From contig NZ_JAJAVQ010000001.1 in assembly GCF_020531985.1 (NCBI RefSeq), positions 496,001 to 560,000 on the forward strand: a stretch of DNA of 64,000 nt, read 5' to 3'. This DNA comes from Rheinheimera aquimaris. GTDB lineage: Bacteria > Pseudomonadota > Gammaproteobacteria > Enterobacterales > Alteromonadaceae. Position numbers and translations under genes: made by a program. Below, one piece after another: positions 58,223-64,000 of the stretch (positions are counted from its first letter, which is position 1; each line of letters starts with the position of its first letter). The notes beneath the pieces are model-generated. The model was not told where the DNA came from, did no database searches, and saw only the letters and a list, made by a program, of their open reading frames with translations.

Positions 58223-58861
58223 ATGACTGCGACACCTTACTCACCGCTCGAAGAACTTTGTCATGCTTTAAGTCACGGTATCGGTGCCATTCTGAGTGTT
58301 GTCGGCCTTATCCTGATGTTACAGCTGGCGCTGCCCAGTGATGACAGCAGGTATTTCATCAGTAGTCTTGTTTACGGCTGTAGCCTGATCCTGCTCTATA
58401 GCAGCTCGACTCTTTATCATGCGGTTTCGCATCTTGGCGTCAAACATAAACTGCGACAGTTAGATCACGCGGCGATCTTCATTCTTATAGCAGGTACTTA
58501 TACCCCTTTTACCTTGATTAACTTACGTGATAGCTGGGGTTTACCATTATTTATTCTGATTTGGACTATTGCTCTGACAGGGGTATTTATCGAACTGGCG
58601 ACGAACCTGAAACATAAAAAGTTATCGCTGGCGTTATATCTGGGCATGGGCTGGCTGGTGATAGTCGCTATTCAACCTATGTTAAATAACGTGGCAACCG
58701 GTGGCTTATTATTGTTACTCGCAGGCGGGTTAAGCTACTCTTTCGGCGTGATTTTTTATATCTGGAAACGATTATTCCTGCATCATGCTATCTGGCATCT
58801 GTTTGTACTGGCAGGCAGTATATGCCATTTTCTTTCTGTGTATTTTTACGTGCTCAGTTAA
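58223..58861 (+). CDS. Haemolysin III family / TrhA-type membrane protein
   Basis: This 212-residue protein has seven helices and the PAQR-like metal motif: EELCHALSHGIGA at the N-terminus, SSSTLYHAVSH in the middle, DHAAIFILIAGTYTPF, and HHAIWHLFVLAGSICHF near the C-terminus. It corresponds to YqfA/TrhA of E. coli, linked to membrane homeostasis; haemolytic activity is not implied. The start is consistent with the family N-terminus. Confidence 0.92.
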   Translation: MTATPYSPLEELCHALSHGIGAILSVVGLILMLQLALPSDDSRYFISSLVYGCSLILLYSSSTLYHAVSHLGVKHKLRQLDHAAIFILIAGTYTPFTLINLRDSWGLPLFILIWTIALTGVFIELATNLKHKKLSLALYLGMGWLVIVAIQPMLNNVATGGLLLLLAGGLSYSFGVIFYIWKRLFLHHAIWHLFVLAGSICHFLSVYFYVLS

Positions 58862-58862
58862 T

Positions 58863-58887
58863 AAAAAGGCCGGACAATGCCGGCCTT
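58863..58887 (-). terminator. Terminator of the subtilase gene
   Basis: AAGGCCGG and CCGGCCTT pair around ACAATG; on the minus strand TTTTTAT follows. It probably also slows the convergent haemolysin III transcript. Confidence 0.88.
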
Positions 58888-58892
58888 CTCAG

Positions 58893-60479
58893 TTAGTACT
58901 GATAACTGAACGTTACACCGCTGAACGCGGAATATGCACGGATACCAACATGCCAGGTTCCCGATTGCGGATTATTAATAGTACACACCTCGTTATTACC
59001 TTCCAGGTATGGCCGGCAATCATAAGCAGTGGTACTTGGCTGACTGCCATAGCGGACATATAAATCTGCGTCACCGGAGCCGCCTGAGATCTGGAATGTT
59101 ACTGACGATACACCTGATGGGATCTGATAGCTGCCTCTTAACCACTGGCCAGTGCTTGCTGACAGATTAGGGAAAGATGCACCACCGTCTGGGGGAGTAC
59201 CACCGTCCCCGCCAGAGCCATCGCAACCATTGTTGGTTAAATAATCATGAGCCGCTTTAGCTTTAACAATACCCCAGCCATATGACGTATCACGGCCTGC
59301 AGAACCACGATCTTCTGCCGTTGCATTTAATGCACTGCGGATTTGGGCAGCTGTACACTGTGGGTGATTACTCCATACCAAAGCTGCAACGCCCGCGACA
59401 TGAGGTGATGCCATCGAGGTACCACTGATACTGTTATAGCCACCGTTATTCCAGGTAGAGTTGACACTGACACCCGGTCCTGCAATTTCAACCTGTGAGT
59501 TACGCTGCGAAAAGCTGGCTAAAGAGCCGCTTGAATTCACTGCTGCAACGGAAACCACCGAATTATATGACGCTGGATAGGAGAAGCTAGTGTTGCCGTC
59601 ATTACCCGCGGCCGCAACCAACAGCATGCCACCATTATAAAAGTTAGTCATCGCATTGTTTTCTGTCTGGTTAGACGACCCACCACCGAGACTCATATTA
59701 ACGACTTTAGCACCGGCATCTTTACATGACTGAATTGCCGTAATTAAATTAGATGCAGTGGTCCAGTTACCTGAGTTGTTGAAGATTTTAACAATATGCA
59801 CGCCTGCCTGGCCTGAACCGATAACACCGACCACACCGGTATTATTGTTTAACGCCACCATAGTACCGGCAACATGAGTACCATGACCATTACCATCTGT
59901 ATACCAGGTTCCATGGCCGGAGAATGCGTAGCCGGTGACACCTGAGCCTTGTAAATCCTCATGATCGGCATCAAAACCGGTATCAATTACACACACTTTT
60001 GTGTTGCCCGCACTGCTGTCACTAACCTGATCAGCCTGAACCATGCTAATACCATAAGGTGTTGTCTGAGCCATTGGCGTAATAACATCCATGATATAAC
60101 GTTTAGAATCTTCTTCTACATAAGCAACCGTAGGGTCGCTTTCCAGCGCTTTGCGCTGTTTAGGTGTTAACTCCGCCACACTGGCGTTGATAAAGTCCAG
60201 ATGAGACAAAGCGGTAACATTGGCTTTTTGTAATGCTTGCTGCGCCCGGGCAACTGAAAAAGCAGCGACAACAGCGCTATTACTGTCTGCAGACAAGGCA
60301 ACCTGATCTTTATATTTAATGATGTAACGGTTGGTTGTATCGTCAGACAACGCAGATAAACTCTGCGCGGGTTCTGCTTTTTGTATTCCTGCCGCTACAG
60401 CAACTGAAGTAAGGCTTAACGTAAAACAACCCACAGACAGAGCTGTCAGCATCTTTGTAGTAGTGATTTTTTTCATCAT
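58893..60479 (-). CDS. Secreted subtilisin-like serine protease (S8) with PPC domain
   Basis: The protein has 528 residues: a signal peptide (~1-30), an I9-type propeptide (~48-130) and a peptidase S8 domain. Catalytic residues are Asp166 (VIDTGFD), His199 (GHGTHVAGT) and Ser355 (GTSMASPHVAG), with oxyanion Asn293. A Gly/Asp/Pro linker (~420-436) leads to a C-terminal PPC domain (GDADLYVRYGSQPS) that is often removed after secretion. This is the layout of extracellular proteases of marine Alteromonadales. The start may be Met1 or Met2. It is transcribed alone. Confidence 0.95.
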   Translation of the reverse strand: MMKKITTTKMLTALSVGCFTLSLTSVAVAAGIQKAEPAQSLSALSDDTTNRYIIKYKDQVALSADSNSAVVAAFSVARAQQALQKANVTALSHLDFINASVAELTPKQRKALESDPTVAYVEEDSKRYIMDVITPMAQTTPYGISMVQADQVSDSSAGNTKVCVIDTGFDADHEDLQGSGVTGYAFSGHGTWYTDGNGHGTHVAGTMVALNNNTGVVGVIGSGQAGVHIVKIFNNSGNWTTASNLITAIQSCKDAGAKVVNMSLGGGSSNQTENNAMTNFYNGGMLLVAAAGNDGNTSFSYPASYNSVVSVAAVNSSGSLASFSQRNSQVEIAGPGVSVNSTWNNGGYNSISGTSMASPHVAGVAALVWSNHPQCTAAQIRSALNATAEDRGSAGRDTSYGWGIVKAKAAHDYLTNNGCDGSGGDGGTPPDGGASFPNLSASTGQWLRGSYQIPSGVSSVTFQISGGSGDADLYVRYGSQPSTTAYDCRPYLEGNNEVCTINNPQSGTWHVGIRAYSAFSGVTFSYQY

Positions 60480-60717
60480 AGTACCCTTGGTTAATTATTT
60501 AGGTCCCTGTTGTACATGACGCATCCTGGCGCCGAAAAAATAACCAACCGCAGAGCATACATCCATTACAAATATATTATAAATGCGTTACAAATGTATG
60601 AGATTGTCAAAAGCTGATAATTAAATATAACTATCAGAAACAAAATAGGTTTTTCAGGTACAAGGCAAAGTGAAGGTAACGAATAATTACTGGTGTTAAT
60701 ATGTGAAATGCTAACTG

Positions 60718-63700
60718 TCAGGCACGTTGCAGTTTGAACCAAAAAGTAGTGCCCTGTCCCACAGCTGAGGTAAAACCGATATCGCCATAATGATTTTCAA
60801 TAATTTTTTTGCAGATTGCCAACCCCAACCCCGTCCCCTCCCGGGTTCTGCTATCTGAACTATCTGCCTGGGAAAATTTTTCGAAGATATGAGACTGAAA
60901 CAACTCAGGAATACCACAACCATGATCTTCGACCTCAAGCAGCACGTCTTTATCTGTAGTGCTTAAACGGACAATCACCATAGCCCCTGCAGGTGAGAAC
61001 TTGATTGCGTTAGAAACCAGATTATCGATAACCTGCCGTAAGCGTAACGCATCAGCGTTTACGCTATAACTTTCGGGGCTGACGGCATCCAGAGTCAATT
61101 CGACCTGAAACCGCTTGGCATAAGGCTGCATCACCTGAACTGCCTGATGTGCCAACTCCAATAAATCCAACTTATTCATGCTTAAAGTAAAAGTACCGGC
61201 AGCAAATTTCTGCAGATCGAGCAAATCATTAATCAGATGCGCCAATCTTTCACTGTTTGCCTGAGCAGTATGCAGCATTTCGCTATACACCGGATTACCC
61301 GGCGTCACTACGTTTTGTGCCAATAAGCCTACCGCACCCCGAATAGCCGTCAAAGGCGTTCTGAGTTCATGGCTTACCGTTGCAATGAATTCGTCTTTTA
61401 GTTTATCCAGACGCTTTAACTCTTTGTTAACCCGGGCTTGCTCTTCGAGACTACGCTCTAATTGCTTGGTGCGCAGAGACAATGTCACGGAGCTCTCCTC
61501 CAACGCCCGGGTGCGCTCGGCAACACGAGTTTCCAAAACCAGTTGAGCTTTAGCTTTGCTGTCGACCGCAGACTGCAGCAGGCGGTTAACCTGCCTGATA
61601 TGCCTCAGCCGGTAGATATGCATCAACCACAAAAATAAACTGGCAATAGCAATAGCTGAGTACTGTACCCAACTCTGTTGCCACCAATGCGGCAATATCT
61701 GCAGTGTAGCAACAACCCGGGGCTCACTGAAAACACCATGATTGTTAGATGCCTTCAGCAATAGCGGATAACTGCCAACCGGTAAATTCGCATAGAATGC
61801 GCTGTTTCTGGCTCCAGCGAGCACCCATTCTGAGTTGATACCTTCCAATTTATAATGAAACTGATTGCGCTGCGGATCCTGATAATCCAAAGCACTGAAT
61901 TCGAAATTAACAGTATGGTTCTCAGGTGACAACTTAATCACGCCCCAAGGCTGACCATGTGGTTTAAGTTGCTGTTCCTTATGATCAATAACAACTGCAG
62001 ACAAGGTTGGTCCCGGTATATAAACGTTTGCTTTTAATAATTCAGGTTCAACAACAACCAGCCCCCCCATGGAGCCAAAGAGTATTTGATTGTCGTCTGC
62101 ATAAACCGAATTGGTATTAAGTTCGGTGCTGACCATACCATCCCGGCTATTATAGTTAGAAAAGCGTTGCTGCTCAGATAGCCGGTGCGCCAGCCCTTTT
62201 GCCGTCATAACCCAGAGTTGCTGTTTTTGCTGCAAAACCCCCAGCACTATTTCAGAAGGCAACCCGTTTTCACGTCCCAGCAGTTTCTGTTCGGTAGTAA
62301 TGCGATTATAGAGTATCAGGCCGTCTCTGCTGCAGATCGCAAGTATGCCAGCCTGTTCACTGACACATTGCACATTATTGTGTTGCAGCGTTATTGCCGA
62401 GTTTGCTGCTGTGCTGTATTGCTGTATTTTTCCGCTGGGTAGGTCAATTTGAAATAAACCGCTGTAACGGGTTGCAACCCATAGCTGGCGATCAGTGCCG
62501 ACAAACACTTGCTGTACCGCATTACCGACCGACGTCTGTGACAACTCTGCTAACCAATGCTGCACCCGATGTTCTGTTGGCTGCCAGGCTATAACACCTT
62601 CGCCCCACATTCCCAGATATAAAGTGTCTGTTGCATCGATATATAAATCACGTACATTTCGGTTTGATACATTCGTCAGATCAAAAGGCATGTCTATTTT
62701 TTCTGTAGTGCCGTCGGTAAAACGATACAAGCCTGTATCTGTTGCAATATAAACCTGACCACTTTTATCGGCAGCTATAGCATTAACCCGGGTATTAAGG
62801 GCCTGCCGTGTAAATTGACCATCGCTGAGCTGTATACGATAAAGTGCATCAGTACTGCCCAGCCACACTGTATCTTGTCGCTTTAAAATTGCTGTTACGG
62901 AGAAAGGTTCTTGTTCAGACAGCCCGGGAGAGATACTGCCGATATCAGAAAAAGCCTCGCTGGAGACAACATTACGATACAGTCCGCTCTCGCGTGAACC
63001 GAGCCACAATACGCCTGACCGGTCCCGCATTATGCTTCTTACGTTAACATGTGACAGCTGTTGCTTGACATCAATCATATCCACAGAGGCAGGTATTAGC
63101 CTGTGTAAACCATTGTAACTGCCGATCAGTAACTGATGCTCACTGTTGTCGGCAAATAACACATTAACAAGCGGTTCAGCCTGAGCAAGCGGCTGGGCGA
63201 TAAATTGCTGCTCTTCGGGTTCATAACGAAACAGACCTTGCCGGCTGCCGACCCAGAGCTTATTCTGCCAAACGGCCAAAGCCCTGATCTCATTCTTTCT
63301 GCTCAGGCTGTCTGCGTCGTTTACCAGCTCAATAACCGGGCCTAAACCACGATCTTCACGCCAACTGTGTAACCCGGCCGATGTTCCAATCCAAACGGTG
63401 CCATCGTCTGTCTGCGCCAGGCTCCAGATCCGCTGATCGGCAAGAGCAGTCTGTTCAGTGCCACTACCAACATTATCAATACTATCATCAGCATTAATCC
63501 GGCTTAAACCGGAAGTGGTTCCGACCCACAAACGATGCTGAGCGTCCAGCATCAAGGCCTGAATTTGATTACCGGCCAGGCCATGGGCTTCAGTATATCG
63601 ATGCAAAGTTTGCGTTCCGGCATCGAGCCTTGATAGACCCAGCCCCCAGGTACCCGCCCAAATATTGTCATGCTTATCAATCAGCACCGCTCCGACATCA

Positions 63701-63966
63701 GGTGTCTGATTCTGCTGCAACTCTGCTGCGGTTAATACCGCAAATTCGTCAAAACGATAACCATCAAATCGCAACAAACCTGAGTTGGTTGACCCCAGCC
63801 ATAAATACCCTGATTTGTCCTGCTGAACACTGTAAATGGTAGCGTTTGGCAGACCGTCGTCAACGCCAAGGCGGTTAAAACGTTCTTCAGCGCTAACACA
63901 GGTGCAAAACACCAGTAAAAGAATAAAGCGTACCGTGAAAACCATCCTTATCTTCAGGTAGAGCAA
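60718..63966 (-). CDS. Two-component-propeller histidine kinase (orphan sensor)
   Basis: The protein has 1082 residues. A signal peptide is followed by periplasmic Reg_prop beta-propeller repeats (~30-680; units like GYLWLGSTNSGLLRFDG and NIWAGTWGLGLSRLD), a Y_Y_Y domain (~690-765), one TM helix (~780), a coiled coil, a HisKA domain (VSHELRTPLTAIRGA, His near residue 870) and HATPase_c (NLVSNAIKFSPAG, DHGCGIP, GTGLGLAI). There is no receiver or DNA-binding domain and no regulator gene beside it. GAGG 5 bases before TTG at 63966 supports that unusual start; the ATG at 63945 has only an adjacent purine run. The signal sensed is unknown; relatives often sense polysaccharides. Confidence 0.92.
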   Translation of the reverse strand: MLYLKIRMVFTVRFILLLVFCTCVSAEERFNRLGVDDGLPNATIYSVQQDKSGYLWLGSTNSGLLRFDGYRFDEFAVLTAAELQQNQTPDVGAVLIDKHDNIWAGTWGLGLSRLDAGTQTLHRYTEAHGLAGNQIQALMLDAQHRLWVGTTSGLSRINADDSIDNVGSGTEQTALADQRIWSLAQTDDGTVWIGTSAGLHSWREDRGLGPVIELVNDADSLSRKNEIRALAVWQNKLWVGSRQGLFRYEPEEQQFIAQPLAQAEPLVNVLFADNSEHQLLIGSYNGLHRLIPASVDMIDVKQQLSHVNVRSIMRDRSGVLWLGSRESGLYRNVVSSEAFSDIGSISPGLSEQEPFSVTAILKRQDTVWLGSTDALYRIQLSDGQFTRQALNTRVNAIAADKSGQVYIATDTGLYRFTDGTTEKIDMPFDLTNVSNRNVRDLYIDATDTLYLGMWGEGVIAWQPTEHRVQHWLAELSQTSVGNAVQQVFVGTDRQLWVATRYSGLFQIDLPSGKIQQYSTAANSAITLQHNNVQCVSEQAGILAICSRDGLILYNRITTEQKLLGRENGLPSEIVLGVLQQKQQLWVMTAKGLAHRLSEQQRFSNYNSRDGMVSTELNTNSVYADDNQILFGSMGGLVVVEPELLKANVYIPGPTLSAVVIDHKEQQLKPHGQPWGVIKLSPENHTVNFEFSALDYQDPQRNQFHYKLEGINSEWVLAGARNSAFYANLPVGSYPLLLKASNNHGVFSEPRVVATLQILPHWWQQSWVQYSAIAIASLFLWLMHIYRLRHIRQVNRLLQSAVDSKAKAQLVLETRVAERTRALEESSVTLSLRTKQLERSLEEQARVNKELKRLDKLKDEFIATVSHELRTPLTAIRGAVGLLAQNVVTPGNPVYSEMLHTAQANSERLAHLINDLLDLQKFAAGTFTLSMNKLDLLELAHQAVQVMQPYAKRFQVELTLDAVSPESYSVNADALRLRQVIDNLVSNAIKFSPAGAMVIVRLSTTDKDVLLEVEDHGCGIPELFQSHIFEKFSQADSSDSRTREGTGLGLAICKKIIENHYGDIGFTSAVGQGTTFWFKLQRA

Positions 63967-64000
63967 AACAACCTCGTCATAAAAAAGTCGTTGGAATTGA

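Noticed and set aside
1-64000. CRISPR arrays, insertion sequences, prophage genes
   Set aside because: No regularly spaced repeats, transposase or phage structural genes were found on either strand; the only long direct repeats are the tRNA-Asn copies, the RsxC repeats and the nth ends.

Overview
The window reads as chromosomal DNA of a gammaproteobacterium. The evidence is a complete rsxABCDGE-nth cluster, a CsrD-type regulator, cmoM, tamAB, a stand-alone second EF-G, and coding-capable identical tRNA-Asn genes with encoded CCA. The gene content and style fit the Alteromonadales/Rheinheimera-Alishewanella group best. That placement is inference; no rRNA or species marker is present. Most of the window is densely packed host DNA with many 1-8 base gene overlaps.

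Region by region: 1-2.7 kb holds the start of a secreted thioredoxin-like protein and fusA2 (EF-G 2). From 2.7 to 8.1 kb lies a haem-copper oxidase cluster: CoxB, a fused subunit I+III, a small membrane protein, CtaG, and flanking DUF2231 and HemJ/CopD-like membrane proteins. From 8.3 to 14.3 kb runs an adaptor-RND pump-M14 peptidase operon. From 14.4 to 18.7 kb are an outer-membrane barrel protein and a MATE-uvrB overlapping pair. From 18.7 to 19.5 kb a strong promoter drives three identical tRNA-Asn(GUU) genes; upstream of it is a near-perfect inverted pair of DnaA-box-like sites. csrD follows, then rsxABCDGE-nth (21.7-28.1 kb), which encodes an electron-transport complex with the base-excision enzyme endonuclease III at its end.

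The most unusual part is 28.1-34.1 kb. Immediately after nth lies AT-richer DNA with a one-TM coiled-coil protein and, convergent to it, a 1633-residue protein. This protein has an Mrr-like nuclease domain, a NACHT ATPase and a long helical C-terminus, the architecture of bacterial antiviral STAND (Avs/bNACHT) proteins. The far side of this block is a broken second copy of the last ~78 codons of nth, about 84% identical to the intact gene by hand alignment. The block therefore looks like a defence cargo inserted at, or swapped into, the 3' end of nth.

From 34.1 kb normal host genes resume: DUF808, gloA, a periplasmic binding protein, aspartoacylase, bfd with a Fur-like site, a NatAB-type ABC exporter, DUF3025, asnB, a second RND operon, a glycogen-binding-module protein, a FabH-like synthase, tamAB, nif3-cmoM, a lysine-rich small protein, a glycosyltransferase, a haemolysin-III family protein, a secreted subtilase, and a large two-component-propeller histidine kinase that runs almost to the window end.

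Functional themes are respiration and redox (oxidase, Rsx, Bfd), envelope export and stress (two RND pumps, MATE, NatAB, TamAB), DNA repair (UvrB, Nth) and one candidate antiphage module. All product calls rest on reading the translations; no database search was possible.
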